Source: an uncultured Pelagibacteraceae bacterium (GTDB lineage: Bacteria; Pseudomonadota; Alphaproteobacteria; Pelagibacterales; Pelagibacteraceae). Taken from it: a stretch of 64,000 nt of DNA. This document shows, one piece after another, positions 1 to 12,758 of the stretch (position 1 is its first letter; each line of letters starts with the position of its first letter). The stretch lies in assembly GCA_902627645.1 (NCBI GenBank), contig CACOJX010000004.1:1-64000 (forward strand). The letters are read 5' to 3'. The position numbers and the translations under genes are program-made. Under the pieces are notes generated by a model. The model searched no databases, was not told the origin of the DNA, and saw only the letters and a list, made by a program, of their open reading frames with translations.

Positions 1-322
1 TGTAGGATTATCTCTAAGCGAGGAAGATGCACTAAAAGCCCAAATATTTGGATGCTGGAGTATACCTTTGGGTTTGCCTTATAATGAGAATTTGTTGGTA
101 AGAATTAAACTCAAATTAAAACCTGATGGCAGTATTATAAGTTCTGAAATTTTAGATCACGCAAGAATGAATAAACCTGGCCAGGGTTTTTATAAAGTTT
201 TGGCCGAAAGTGCTTTGAGAGCAATAAAACTTTGCCAGCCATTAAGAGTTCCTTCTACCGGTTATGAAAGATGGAAAGATTTACAATTAAATTTTGATGC
301 AAGAGAGATGTTAGAAGGTTAA
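1..322 (+). CDS. tolA: TolA C-terminal fragment (5' end outside window)
   Basis: The reading frame is open from the first bases of the window to the stop at 322, so only the C-terminal ~106 residues of a longer protein are seen. They fit the TolA/TonB C-terminal domain: a short conserved core (G-C-W-S-I-P near the start, then a beta-strand segment 'LKPDGSI') ending shortly before tolB. TolA spans the periplasm and links the TolQR inner-membrane motor to TolB and Pal. A TTG at 68 lies inside the domain and is not taken as the start. The assignment rests mainly on the domain pattern and on tolB and pal following within 10 and 1430 bases. Another TonB-type energy transducer is possible but less likely. 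Confidence 0.8.
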   Translation, partial: VGLSLSEEDALKAQIFGCWSIPLGLPYNENLLVRIKLKLKPDGSIISSEILDHARMNKPGQGFYKVLAESALRAIKLCQPLRVPSTGYERWKDLQLNFDAREMLEG

Positions 323-330
323 TATATATT

Positions 331-1671
331 ATGATTAAAAAAATAATTTTATTTTTAATAGTTTTTTTTCCGTATAATTCCTATGGCTTAATTAAAGTAG
401 ATATTACAAGAGGTAACTTAAACCCACTTCCAATAGCTGTTTCACCTCTTGCAATCGATGATAATTCAAAGAAAGAATTTCAAAAAATTTTGAATAAAAA
501 AAATATTGGATCTGAAATTTCAATTATTGTTGAAAGAAATTTAAAAACTTCAGGCTTATTTAATCCATTAAATAAAGAGGCTTTTCTACAAAAACCTGAC
601 ATAGCTAATTTAAAACCTAGATTTGAAGATTGGCAATTAATTAAAGCACAGGCATTAATTACTGGTAAGGTAACTTTAGTAGATGAAAAATTAAGAGTTG
701 AATTTAGATTATGGGATATTTTAGCAGGAAGAGAAATGATGGCCTTGGCTTTTACAACCGTACCTACAAATTGGCGGAGAGTTGGACATATAATCACTGA
801 CAAAGTTTACGAAAGATTGACAGGAGAAAAAGGATATTTTGATACAAGAATTATTTATGTTGCTGAGGAAGGACCGAAAACACAAAGAGTGAAAAAATTA
901 GCCATAATGGATCAAGATGGTTTCAATAATAAATTTTTAACCTTAGGAAATGAATTAGTGTTGACTCCAAGATTTAATCGTACAAGTCAAATGGTTACAT
1001 ATTTATCCTACTTTCGAAATCTTCCTAGAGTTTACCTACTCGATATTGAAACAGGCACACAAGAAGTTGTAGGGGATTTTCCAGGCATGACGTTTGCACC
1101 TAGATTTTCTCCAGATGGAAAAAAAATTATAATGAGCTTTGCCAAGGATGGCAATTCAGATATTTATACAATGGATTTAGAAAGTAGGGTTGTTGATAGA
1201 ATTACTAATCATCCTTCGATTGATACTTCTCCATCTTATTCTCCTGATGGAAAATATATTTCATTCAATTCTGACAGGAGTGGATATCAACAAATATATG
1301 TTATGGAAAGCAATGGAAAAAATGTAAAAAGAATTTCTTTTGGCAATGGACTTTATGGTACTCCAGTCTGGTCACCTAGGGGAGATTTAATTGCTTTTAC
1401 AAAGTTGCATAAAGGTAAATTTTATATTGGTGTAATGAGAACGGATGGTTCAGGAGAGAGACTACTAACAGAAAATTTTTATCAGGAGGCTCCATCCTGG
1501 TCACCCAATGGTAGAGTTTTAATTTTTTATAGAGAAACAAAAACTGATGCTAAAGGAGAGGGTTTCTCTGCAAAATTATGGTCTATAGACCTGACAGGCT
1601 ATAATGAGCGTCAAGTAAAGACTCCAACTGATGCATCAGACCCATCTTGGTCATCTTTATTAAGTAATTAG
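331..1671 (+). CDS. tolB: Tol-Pal system periplasmic protein TolB
   Basis: This is the 446-residue periplasmic beta-propeller of the Tol-Pal envelope complex, which supports outer-membrane constriction during division. It has an N-terminal hydrophobic signal (residues ~1-19). An alpha/beta domain (~20-170) is followed by repeated propeller blades with the TolB signature 'FSPDGKKI', '[10 protein letters not shown]', '[10 protein letters not shown]', '[10 protein letters not shown]'. Length and domain order are typical. It starts 8 bases after the tolA stop, with a purine-rich AGAAGG just upstream inside tolA. It is the first intact member of tolA-tolB-pal-cpoB. Confidence 0.96.
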   Translation: MIKKIILFLIVFFPYNSYGLIKVDITRGNLNPLPIAVSPLAIDDNSKKEFQKILNKKNIGSEISIIVERNLKTSGLFNPLNKEAFLQKPDIANLKPRFEDWQLIKAQALITGKVTLVDEKLRVEFRLWDILAGREMMALAFTTVPTNWRRVGHIITDKVYERLTGEKGYFDTRIIYVAEEGPKTQRVKKLAIMDQDGFNNKFLTLGNELVLTPRFNRTSQMVTYLSYFRNLPRVYLLDIETGTQEVVGDFPGMTFAPRFSPDGKKIIMSFAKDGNSDIYTMDLESRVVDRITNHPSIDTSPSYSPDGKYISFNSDRSGYQQIYVMESNGKNVKRISFGNGLYGTPVWSPRGDLIAFTKLHKGKFYIGVMRTDGSGERLLTENFYQEAPSWSPNGRVLIFYRETKTDAKGEGFSAKLWSIDLTGYNERQVKTPTDASDPSWSSLLSN

Positions 1672-1751
1672 ATAAATTATCTTGATTTTTACACTTGAAA
1701 CCTCTAATTAATTGTGGAAGATTAAGCTAAGTAAATTGATCAAGGAGTATT

Positions 1752-2231
1752 ATGGAATTTAACAAAATTTTAAAAAATGCAATTTTAGTAATTGTTGCAT
1801 GTTTAGCACTGTCTGCTTGTGCAACAAAAAAAGCAGGAACAGGTCAAATGCAAGGTGACGTTTACACTGGTACTGACTCTGTTGAATATTTAGCATCAGG
1901 CGTGCCTGACAGAGTTTTCTTTGCTACAAACGAGTCGGTTTTAACAACTGCTTCAAGAGAAACTTTAAGAAAACAAGCTGCGTGGTTAAGAAAAAATTCA
2001 AAAGTGACTATAGTCTTAGAAGGACATGCGGACGAAAGAGGAACTAGAGAATATAACTTAGCTTTAGGTGAAAGAAGAGCTAATGCAGCAAAAGATTATC
2101 TTATGACTTATGGTATATCTTCAGATAGAATTTCTGTCTTAAGTTATGGTAAAGAGAGACCTGTTGACTCAGCTTCTAATCCGCTATCATGGTCTAAAAA
2201 TAGAAGATCAGTTACTGTAAAAGCAAATTAA
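1752..2231 (+). CDS. pal: Peptidoglycan-associated lipoprotein Pal
   Basis: This 159-residue outer-membrane lipoprotein binds peptidoglycan and, with TolB, ties the outer membrane to the wall. The N-terminus is a lipoprotein signal with the lipobox L-S-A-C at residues ~20-23. The C-terminal two-thirds is an OmpA-like peptidoglycan-binding domain with the hallmark 'LEGHADERGTREYN' and 'LGERRA' segments. A clear ribosome binding site (AAGGAG, 1742-1747) precedes the ATG. The 80-base gap after tolB may carry a separate promoter. A strong intrinsic terminator follows directly. Confidence 0.97.
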   Translation: MEFNKILKNAILVIVACLALSACATKKAGTGQMQGDVYTGTDSVEYLASGVPDRVFFATNESVLTTASRETLRKQAAWLRKNSKVTIVLEGHADERGTREYNLALGERRANAAKDYLMTYGISSDRISVLSYGKERPVDSASNPLSWSKNRRSVTVKAN

Positions 2232-2248
2232 TAAAATTTAATCACTTT

Positions 2249-2288
2249 AAAGACCCCAAGAACCTAGTTCTCCGGGGTCTTTTTTTTG
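2249..2288 (+). terminator. Rho-independent terminator after pal
   Basis: AAAGACCCC (2249-2257) pairs with GGGGTCTTT (2274-2282), and the inner segments AGAAC / GTTCT extend the stem to a small loop. A run of eight T follows. It separates tolB-pal from cpoB on transcription, and is one of the few strong terminators in this window. Confidence 0.92.
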
Positions 2289-2316
2289 CCATCATTATCT
2301 ATACTAATAATTAATA

Positions 2317-3297
2317 ATGCTACTTAAAAAAAATTTTTTGTTTATTAATTTATTATTAATATTTAGTTTCCTAGTAATATTTACAACCAAAGCTGATAAT
2401 CATAATGTTTATGAAATTTTAAATCTCATTCAGAAGGATTTAAAAACTTTAGAGAAGGCAGTTTATTCTCAATCATCAAACTCTTCAGAAAGTTTTACTG
2501 ATAATATAAATTTAGATACAAACTCTGAGGATGTGTTAACAAGACATTTATTAAAACTTTCAGAAATCGAAAACCAATTCCAAGCTTTGACAAACAAATT
2601 TGAAGAAATTAATTTTAAATTAGATAAATTATCTAACAGATTATCTAAAGTTCAAGCAGATAACCAAATTAGATTTCAAGAATTGGAAAATTTATCATTA
2701 CAGGATGGATCTAAAAAAAAACTAACAAAGAAATCAAAAGAAGAGTTATTGCCAGGAAGTTCTCAACCACAAGATTTAGGATCTATATCTTACAAAGATA
2801 CTTCTACTGAGGACAAAACACAAAAAATCGACTCAATTGAGACTACAGCATCTATAGTGACTGAAACTTTTCAATCAGAGGAAAAAATATTACCCAAAGC
2901 AACAGCAGAAAAACAATATGCTTTTGCAACAAGTTTTTTAAAAAACGGAGATTACCCAACTGCAGAAAGAGCTTTTAGAGAATTCGTTTTGACAAATCCT
3001 GAACATGATTTAGCAGGTAATGCACAGTACTGGTATGCAGAAACTTTTAGAATAAGACAGTTATACACTGATGCTGCATCTGCTTACTTGGAAGGTTATC
3101 AGAAATATCCAAAAGGAGAAAAAGCTCCTATAAATTTATTAAAGCTTGGTGTATCAATGGTTCAAATTGGAGAAAAAGATCAGGGTTGCAAAATGATTAA
3201 TGGTGTTGAAAAACAATATCCAGAAGCAAACCAATCTGTAATTCAAAAAGCAAAATATGAATCTCAAAAATTTGAATGTAACAACCAAAATTCCTAA
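2317..3297 (+). CDS. cpoB: Cell division coordinator CpoB (YbgF), TPR protein
   Basis: This 326-residue periplasmic protein of the Tol-Pal cluster coordinates peptidoglycan synthesis with outer-membrane constriction in the well-studied members. It shows an N-terminal signal sequence (to ~residue 26), a coiled-coil region rich in Leu/Glu/Lys (~75-130), and a low-complexity Ser/Thr/Lys/Glu linker. The C-terminal half has TPR repeats beginning at 'KQYAFATSFLKNGDYPTAERAF' (start of the motif near residue 199), matching the YbgF C-terminal domain. Its 3' end overlaps the next gene by 41 bases. Confidence 0.9.
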   Translation: MLLKKNFLFINLLLIFSFLVIFTTKADNHNVYEILNLIQKDLKTLEKAVYSQSSNSSESFTDNINLDTNSEDVLTRHLLKLSEIENQFQALTNKFEEINFKLDKLSNRLSKVQADNQIRFQELENLSLQDGSKKKLTKKSKEELLPGSSQPQDLGSISYKDTSTEDKTQKIDSIETTASIVTETFQSEEKILPKATAEKQYAFATSFLKNGDYPTAERAFREFVLTNPEHDLAGNAQYWYAETFRIRQLYTDAASAYLEGYQKYPKGEKAPINLLKLGVSMVQIGEKDQGCKMINGVEKQYPEANQSVIQKAKYESQKFECNNQNS

Positions 3298-4285
3298 AAT
3301 TTTAAAAGATAAGTTAAAAAATAAAAGAATAAAGCAAATTTATAAAAAATTTGATGATAATTTAGATATCCTGGAAAATTTTGCTGTGGCAGTTTCTGGA
3401 GGACCAGATAGTTTAGCTCTCGCATTTTTGGCAAAAATTTACTCTCTTAAAAACAATCTCAAAGCAAAGTTTTTTATTGTAAACCACAATTTAAGAAATG
3501 ATTCAACACTAGAAGCATTAAAAGTACAAAAGATTCTAAAACGACATTCTATTGATACTAAAATATTAATTTGGAAGGGAAAAAAACCAACAAAAAATGT
3601 TCAATCTTTAGCCAGGAAAAAGAGATATGAACTTTTATTTGAAGAAAGTGATAAATTTAAAATAAATAATGTTTTAATAGGCCATCATCAAGATGACTTA
3701 TTAGAAAACTTTTTTATCAGGATTTTAAGAGGAAGCGGTCTAAAAGGTTTAATTTCATTGGATAAAAAAAGTATAATTGGTAATAAAGTGTTAATTAGAC
3801 CTCTCATTAATCAAAAAAAAGATGATTTAGTTTTTGTTGCTAATTTTGTCTTTAATTTTTACGTTGAAGATCCATCTAATTCAAATGAAAAATTTCAGAG
3901 AATTAAAATTAGAAATTTAATTTCAGAACTACAAAAAGAAGGCTTAGATAAGAAAAAATTTAATAATACAATTAAGAATTTAAAATATTCTGATGAAGTG
4001 ATTAATTTTTACGTTGATCAAAACTTGAAAAAAAATACTTTTTTAATAAAAAAAAAAGGAAAATTAATTTTAAAAAATCAATATTTCATGCAACCCTATG
4101 AGGTAATTTTTCGTTCACTTTCAAAATCAATTAAAGAAATTGGCAAAAAGTTTTATCCTGTTAGAGGAAGGAAATTGGATAGAATTATCTCAAATATCCA
4201 AAAAGACAGATTATCTAAGCAAACTATAGGTGGTTGTGTCATTGAAAGGGTAAGTCAAACTATAATTATCACAAAAGAACGCTAA
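3257..4285 (+). CDS. tilS: tRNA(Ile)-lysidine synthase TilS
   Basis: TilS modifies C34 of the CAU anticodon tRNA-Ile to lysidine so that it reads AUA, an essential step. The PP-loop motif S-G-G-P-D-S is at residues 47-52, followed by 'IGHHQDDLLENFF' with the conserved His/Asp residues. At 342 residues it is shorter than many TilS proteins (about 430) and appears to lack most of the C-terminal tRNA-binding region. The only ATG before the PP-loop in this frame is 3257, which gives a 41-base overlap with cpoB. A downstream non-ATG start (for example TTG at 3272) cannot be excluded. Confidence 0.92.
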   Translation: MNLKNLNVTTKIPKILKDKLKNKRIKQIYKKFDDNLDILENFAVAVSGGPDSLALAFLAKIYSLKNNLKAKFFIVNHNLRNDSTLEALKVQKILKRHSIDTKILIWKGKKPTKNVQSLARKKRYELLFEESDKFKINNVLIGHHQDDLLENFFIRILRGSGLKGLISLDKKSIIGNKVLIRPLINQKKDDLVFVANFVFNFYVEDPSNSNEKFQRIKIRNLISELQKEGLDKKKFNNTIKNLKYSDEVINFYVDQNLKKNTFLIKKKGKLILKNQYFMQPYEVIFRSLSKSIKEIGKKFYPVRGRKLDRIISNIQKDRLSKQTIGGCVIERVSQTIIITKER

Positions 4286-4297
4286 ATAATTGTTACA

Positions 4298-4336
4298 TTG
4301 ACCTAAATTGCCACTTGTTTAATTCATAATAATTCT
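4298..4336 (+). promoter_or_regulatory. Possible ftsH promoter
   Basis: TTGACC at 4298-4303 matches a -35 element, and AT-rich candidates for a -10 (CATAAT, 4325-4330) lie downstream. The spacing to CATAAT is 21 bases, longer than ideal, so the assignment is weak. It sits in the 63-base gap between tilS and ftsH, one of the few places a promoter could lie here. Confidence 0.3.
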
Positions 4337-4348
4337 TATTTTATAGAC

Positions 4349-6250
4349 ATGAATATGAGAAATTTAGCAATGTGGGCAATCATAGTATTTTTAACTATTG
4401 GTTTGTACAACATGTTTAAGAACCCTCAACCTAATAGAGCGGGAGGAAGCCAAGTAATATTTTCCGAATTTTTAACTTCGGTAGAGAATGGCGAAGTTTT
4501 AAAAGTAGAAATCCAAGGCAATAATATTAAAGGCGTATATTCTGATGGAAAAAGTTTTACTACCTACGCTCCTAATGATCCAAATTTAATAGAAAAATTA
4601 TCAGAGATGGGTGTAAGTATTTCTGCAGCACCTATCGAAGAAAAAATGCCATCATTGTTTGGAGTTTTACTGTCGTGGTTTCCAATGCTTCTGTTGATTG
4701 CAGTTTGGATCTTCTTTATGAGACAAATGCAAGGTGGCAAAGGTGGGGCTATGGGATTTGGAAGATCAAAAGCAAAAATGATGAATGAGTTAAAAGGCAA
4801 AGTTACTTTCAATGATGTTGCTGGAGTAGAGGAAGCCAAAGAAGAGGTAGAGGAAATTGTTGAATTTTTAAAAGACCCGAAAAAATTTAGTAGACTTGGA
4901 GGTAAAATACCTAGGGGAGCATTATTAGTTGGTCCTCCTGGTACTGGAAAAACTTTACTAGCTAGAGCAATTGCGGGAGAAGCTGGCGTTCCTTTTTTTA
5001 CAATTTCAGGATCAGATTTTGTTGAGATGTTTGTTGGAGTTGGAGCTTCAAGAGTAAGAGACATGTTTGAACAGGGTAAAAAAAATTCCCCGTGCATTAT
5101 CTTTATAGATGAGATAGACGCAGTTGGAAGAAGCAGAGGTGCTGGTCTTGGTGGAGGAAATGATGAGAGAGAGCAGACTTTAAATCAATTACTTGTTGAG
5201 ATGGACGGTTTTGATACTAATGAGGGAGTTATCATAATTGCTGCAACTAATAGACCGGATGTACTAGATCCTGCCTTACTAAGACCTGGAAGATTTGATA
5301 GACAAGTAGTGGTTTCAAATCCAGATATAATTGGTAGAGAAAAAATTTTAAAAGTTCACGTCAAAAAAATTAAAATGGCTCCAGATGTTAATTTAAGAAC
5401 AATTGCAAGAGGAACTCCAGGTTTTTCAGGTGCAGATCTAGCAAATCTTGTAAATGAGGCTGCATTATTGGCTGCTCGTAAAAATAAAAGAATTGTCACA
5501 TTAAATGAATTTGAAGACGCCAAAGATAAAGTAATGATGGGAGCTGAAAGACGTTCAATGGTGATGACGGAGGACGAGAAGAAATTAACCGCATATCACG
5601 AGGGAGGACATGCATTAGTATCTTTTAATATGCCTAATTATGATCCTATACACAAAGCCACAATTATACCAAGAGGAAGAGCTTTGGGTATGGTTATGAA
5701 TTTGCCAGAAAGAGATAAACATGGTCATTCAATAAAATATTTAAAAGCGAGATTGGCAGTTTGTTTTGGTGGCAGAGTTGCTGAAGAAGTTATTTTTGGA
5801 AAAGATAATATATCAACAGGAGCTGGAGGTGGAAATGGGTCTGATATTAATCAAGCAACACAGCTCGCAAGAGCAATGGTTACAAAGTATGGAATGAGCG
5901 AGGAAATGGGACCAGTTGAGTATGGTGAAAATCAAGAAGAAGTATTCTTGGGTAGATCTGTAACTCAAACACAATCTGTTTCAGAAGAAGTTGCTAGAAA
6001 AATAGATAATGAAATTAGAAAATTAGTTGATGAAGGATATAACAAAGCTAGAGAAATTTTAACTGAAAAAATTGATGATCTTCATAAAATTGCAAAAGCA
6101 CTCATAACATACGAAACTCTTACAGGTGAAGAAATAGAAAATATAATCAATAAAAATATTTATCCATCAGACAAACAAGATTTAAAAGTTGAAGATGATA
6201 AAGGCTCTGCAATGGGCGCATTAGGTCTTAAACCGAAAATAGTTCATTAA
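4349..6250 (+). CDS. ftsH: ATP-dependent zinc metalloprotease FtsH
   Basis: This 633-residue membrane-anchored AAA+ protease degrades misassembled membrane proteins and regulators (sigma-32 in E. coli; rpoH is also in this window). There are two transmembrane segments (~7-22 and ~103-123) flanking a periplasmic domain. The AAA module has Walker A 'GPPGTGKT' at 195-202, Walker B '[10 protein letters not shown]' and the second region of homology '[20 protein letters not shown]'. The zinc motif H-E-G-G-H is near residue 417. The length is canonical, and the tilS-ftsH-folP-glmM order is common in proteobacteria. Confidence 0.97.
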   Translation: MNMRNLAMWAIIVFLTIGLYNMFKNPQPNRAGGSQVIFSEFLTSVENGEVLKVEIQGNNIKGVYSDGKSFTTYAPNDPNLIEKLSEMGVSISAAPIEEKMPSLFGVLLSWFPMLLLIAVWIFFMRQMQGGKGGAMGFGRSKAKMMNELKGKVTFNDVAGVEEAKEEVEEIVEFLKDPKKFSRLGGKIPRGALLVGPPGTGKTLLARAIAGEAGVPFFTISGSDFVEMFVGVGASRVRDMFEQGKKNSPCIIFIDEIDAVGRSRGAGLGGGNDEREQTLNQLLVEMDGFDTNEGVIIIAATNRPDVLDPALLRPGRFDRQVVVSNPDIIGREKILKVHVKKIKMAPDVNLRTIARGTPGFSGADLANLVNEAALLAARKNKRIVTLNEFEDAKDKVMMGAERRSMVMTEDEKKLTAYHEGGHALVSFNMPNYDPIHKATIIPRGRALGMVMNLPERDKHGHSIKYLKARLAVCFGGRVAEEVIFGKDNISTGAGGGNGSDINQATQLARAMVTKYGMSEEMGPVEYGENQEEVFLGRSVTQTQSVSEEVARKIDNEIRKLVDEGYNKAREILTEKIDDLHKIAKALITYETLTGEEIENIINKNIYPSDKQDLKVEDDKGSAMGALGLKPKIVH

Positions 6251-6256
6251 TATTTA

Positions 6257-7306
6257 ATGATAAAATATTACACAAAAGCGTGTAATTTTTATTTTGGATC
6301 AATTTCTAGAGAAAAAATTAAAAAAAGACAGTCTATCCCGTTACACGGTGATAATTTGATTTCTTTTGATACAGTAGAAATTTTAACTAGAAATAAAAAA
6401 AGAAAAATCAATATTCAAAATATTAATAGACTTGAAAAAAAAATAAAAAAAAAAATATTATTTGATATTAAACAAATTTCAAAAAAAAAAATTTTCAAAG
6501 GATTAAAATTTTCAAAATCACCTGTCTTAATGGGTATATTAAATCTTACTCCAAATAGTTTTTCTGATGGTGGAAAATACATCAAAAAAAAAATAGGGAT
6601 AAATCATGCTAAAAAATTAATTAAAGATGGATGTGGTATTTTGGATATTGGAGGTGAAGCTACAAATCCAGGATCTAGAGATGTAGACTCAGATGAGGAA
6701 TGGAAAAGAATATCCCCGATTTTACTTGAAATAAAAAAATTAAAAAAATTCTTATCTCTAGATACAAGAAAAAGTTTAATAATGAAAAAAGGGATTAAAA
6801 ATAAAATAAATTTAATAAATGATGTTTCTGGTTTTGAATATGACCCAAATACAATAAAAGTTCTAAAGGAGACAAATATTCCATTTGTTATTCACCATAT
6901 GCAAGGCAATCCAAAAACAATGCAAAAAAAACCAAAGTATAAAAATGTTATTTTAGATATTTATGATTTTTTTGAAAAAAAAATAGAGCTGATAAGATCT
7001 GTAGGTATAAAGCATAACAATATAATTTTAGATCCTGGTATCGGTTTTGGTAAAAACTTGAAACATAATATTACCTTACTAAGAAATATTTCTGTTTTTC
7101 ACTCTTTGGGTTTTCCTATAATGTTAGGCACTTCAAGAAAAAGATTTATTAAGGCTTTATCTGGAGTTAATGATAGTAAAGAAAGATTAGGAGGGACTAT
7201 ATCGTCTAGTTTGATAGCAATTATGCAAGGTGTCCAAATTTTAAGAGTCCATGACGTAAACGAAATAAATCAAAGCATAAAAGTTTTTAACTCATTAAAA
7301 TTTTAA
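6257..7306 (+). CDS. folP: Dihydropteroate synthase FolP
   Basis: FolP condenses p-aminobenzoate with dihydropterin pyrophosphate in folate synthesis. The DHPS barrel begins at residue ~92 with 'MGILNLTPNSFSDGG' and continues with 'LDIGGEATNPGS', 'DPGIGFGK' and 'TSRKRF'. The ~90 residues before it form an N-terminal extension. Alphaproteobacterial FolP proteins often carry such an extension; here it is very Lys/Ile-rich. The gene starts 6 bases after ftsH and ends 1 base before glmM, in a clear run of co-transcribed genes. Confidence 0.94.
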   Translation: MIKYYTKACNFYFGSISREKIKKRQSIPLHGDNLISFDTVEILTRNKKRKINIQNINRLEKKIKKKILFDIKQISKKKIFKGLKFSKSPVLMGILNLTPNSFSDGGKYIKKKIGINHAKKLIKDGCGILDIGGEATNPGSRDVDSDEEWKRISPILLEIKKLKKFLSLDTRKSLIMKKGIKNKINLINDVSGFEYDPNTIKVLKETNIPFVIHHMQGNPKTMQKKPKYKNVILDIYDFFEKKIELIRSVGIKHNNIILDPGIGFGKNLKHNITLLRNISVFHSLGFPIMLGTSRKRFIKALSGVNDSKERLGGTISSSLIAIMQGVQILRVHDVNEINQSIKVFNSLKF

Positions 7307-7307
7307 A

Positions 7308-8641
7308 ATGTCAAAAAAATATTTTGGAACAGATGGTATAAGAGGCAAAGTAAATCAAAATAAAATAAATGGTGAAATGTTTTTCAAATTTGGTTTAGCG
7401 GCTGGAACATATTTTAAGAATTTAAAAAAGATTAAACAAACTGCAATAATTGCCAAAGATACAAGATTATCAGGCTATACTTTAGAACCAGCTTTAGTAT
7501 CTGGATTAACTTCTGCTGGCATGCACGTCAACACTCTTGGTCCTTTGCCTACAAACGGTCTTGCAATGTTGACAAAAAAAATGAGAGCAAATTTAGGCAT
7601 AATGATTACAGCATCTCATAATCCATATTATGATAATGGCTTAAAATTGTTTGGACCAGATGGTTTGAAGTTGTCAGATAAAATTGAAAAAAAAATTGAA
7701 AAATTAATTGACTCCAAGATTGTTAAAAACCTTTCTGAACCTAAAATTTTAGGAAGAGTTAAAAGATTAGAGGATGCAAATGAAAAATATATAAATATAT
7801 TAATTAGCAATTTTCCAAAAAACTTTAATTTGAAAGGAATGAAAATCGTCATAGATTGTGCCAATGGTGCTGGTTATAAATCTGGTCCTAAACTTTTAAG
7901 AAATTTAGGAGCTAAGGTTTTTGAATTTGGTACCTCACCTAATGGATTTAATATAAATGAAAATTGTGGTTCAACTTTTCCAAATAAAATAAAATCATTA
8001 GTAAAAAAATATAAAGCACATATAGGAATTTCTTTAGATGGTGATGCTGACAGAATAATTATATCTGATGAAAAAGGTAATATCGTAGATGGAGACCAAA
8101 TTATTGCAATGTTAGGAAAAAGATGGAAAAGAAAAAAAATTTTACGAGGCGGTGTAGTAGGTACCTTAATGTCAAATTATGGTCTTCAAAATTATTTTAA
8201 AGATCAAAAAATTAATTTTATAAGAGCAAATGTGGGAGATCGATATGTTAAAGAAAAAATGCAAAAATATAATTTTAACCTTGGCGGGGAACAATCAGGA
8301 CATATTATTTTAGGTAAATTTGCGACTACCGGGGATGGTCTTTTGGTTGCCTTGGAAGTCTTATTTTCAATGAGAAAAGGGAAAAAGGCGAGCAAATTAT
8401 TTAATACATTTAATGTAACTCCACAGATTTTAGAAAATATAAAAGTAAAAGACAAATCTATAATAAACTCAAAAAAGTGTAAACTTGCAATTCAAAAAGC
8501 TGAAAAGTTAATAAAGAATTATGGAAGGTTGCTTGTGAGAAAATCGGGAACTGAACCTAAGATTAGAGTTATGGGAGAGTCTAACAATATTTTACTATTA
8601 AAAAAATGTATTAATATTATTAAAAAATCTATTAAAAAAAA

Positions 8642-8645
<4 letters not shown>
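7308..8645 (+). CDS. glmM: Phosphoglucosamine mutase GlmM
   Basis: GlmM converts glucosamine-6-phosphate to glucosamine-1-phosphate for UDP-GlcNAc, the precursor of peptidoglycan and lipopolysaccharide. The N-terminus 'YFGTDGIRGK' is diagnostic. The phosphoserine loop 'ITASHNP' has its Ser at residue 103, the metal loop 'DGDADR' is near 247, and the phosphate-binding loop 'RKSGTEPKIRVM' is near the C-terminus. At 445 residues it is full length. Its stop overlaps the next start by 4 bases. Confidence 0.97.
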
Positions 8646-11636
<2,991 letters not shown>

Positions 11637-11676
11637 AGACTGTTTATCTAATTAATATATTTTATTTTTCAATATT

Positions 11677-12657
11677 TTATTTAGCAGGTTTTCTAAGCAT
11701 TTTTAGAATAATTTCAAGTTCACGTGGTAAATTAGAGTTAAAAATCATTTCTTTATTTTTTTTTGGATGAATGAAACCAATAGTTTTTGCGTGTAAAAAC
11801 TGCCTATTAAGTTTAATTAGATTGTTTTCCAATAATGGATCAACATCTTTTATCTTTTTAAATTTTTTTTTGTATTTATCATCTCCAACAATATTGTTAC
11901 CCAAAAAATTCATGTGAACTCTTATTTGGTGAGTTCTTCCTGTTTCTAATTTACATTCCAATAAACTTAAAGTTGGGTTTTTTTTATTTTCAAAAACTTC
12001 TAAAGTTTTATAGTTTGTTATAGCTTTTTTACCTTTTGTTTTACTTACTTCCATCATTTGTCTGTTCTTTGAACTTCTTGTTATTAATGTCTCAATCTTT
12101 CCTCTTGATGGTCTAATTTTTCCCCATACTAATAACTGATATACTCTCTTAATTGTATGATTACTAAATTGAGATGATAGGCTCTCATGTGTTTCATTAT
12201 TTTTTGCAATCACAACTAACCCTGAGGTATTCTTATCAATCCTATGTACTATTCCTGGTCTTAATTCATCTCCAATGGTAGATAAGGATCCTTTATCATA
12301 ATGCATTAAAGCGTTAACAATTGTATTATTAAAATTTCCAGCACCTGGATGCATTACAATCCCGGCTGGTTTATTTAAAACAATCAAATCTTCATCTTCA
12401 TAAACAATATTTAATTTATATTCAAAAGGCATTAGAGAAGCTTTTTTTGGCTCTGGTATTACCAGTTCTAAAATATCACCAGTTATTAATTTTTTTGATG
12501 GATCAATTAGGAGCCTGTTATTTAACTTTAATTTTTGATTTAAGATTAATTTTTTAATTCTAGTCCTGCTTATATCAGACTTTTTTTTATGAATAAGAAC
12601 ATCAACTCTGAGGTTTTTGTCTTCATCTCTGACAATCAAATTTATTTTTTTTTTCAT
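11677..12657 (-). CDS. rluD: 23S rRNA pseudouridine synthase, RluD family
   Basis: The N-terminal S4-like RNA-binding domain (~1-70) is followed by the RsuA/RluA catalytic domain. The catalytic Asp lies at residue 141 in 'HRIDKNTSGL', with supporting motifs 'VLNKPAGIVMHPGAG' and 'LETGRTHQIRVH'. At 326 residues it matches RluD, which makes pseudouridines 1911/1915/1917 in 23S rRNA. RluC, a close paralogue, cannot be fully excluded, but the rluD-rpoH pairing on the same strand is common in alphaproteobacteria. Confidence 0.88.
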   Translation of the reverse strand: MKKKINLIVRDEDKNLRVDVLIHKKKSDISRTRIKKLILNQKLKLNNRLLIDPSKKLITGDILELVIPEPKKASLMPFEYKLNIVYEDEDLIVLNKPAGIVMHPGAGNFNNTIVNALMHYDKGSLSTIGDELRPGIVHRIDKNTSGLVVIAKNNETHESLSSQFSNHTIKRVYQLLVWGKIRPSRGKIETLITRSSKNRQMMEVSKTKGKKAITNYKTLEVFENKKNPTLSLLECKLETGRTHQIRVHMNFLGNNIVGDDKYKKKFKKIKDVDPLLENNLIKLNRQFLHAKTIGFIHPKKNKEMIFNSNLPRELEIILKMLRKPAK

Positions 12658-12680
12658 AAAATGATATATTAATATTATAT

Positions 12681-12757
12681 GCGCTTGTAGCTCAACTGGA
12701 TAGAGCGCCTGACTTCGGATCAGGAGGTTCTGGGTTCGACTCCTAGCAGGCGCACCA
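12681..12757 (+). tRNA. tRNA-Arg (anticodon UCG)
   Basis: A complete cloverleaf is seen. Acceptor GCGCTTG pairs with CAGGCGC (one G-U), the anticodon stem CCTGA/TCAGG encloses loop CTTCGGA with anticodon TCG, and the T-loop GTTCGACTC follows. The 3' CCA is encoded (12755-12757). It sits between the start of rluD (minus) and the end of the ABC permease gene (minus), whose stop is one base away. Confidence 0.97.
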
Positions 12758-12758
12758 A

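Noticed and set aside
4564-5097. 177-codon frame on the minus strand inside ftsH
   Set aside because: Lies wholly opposite the highly conserved AAA domain of ftsH, with no ribosome site or family resemblance; a shadow frame.
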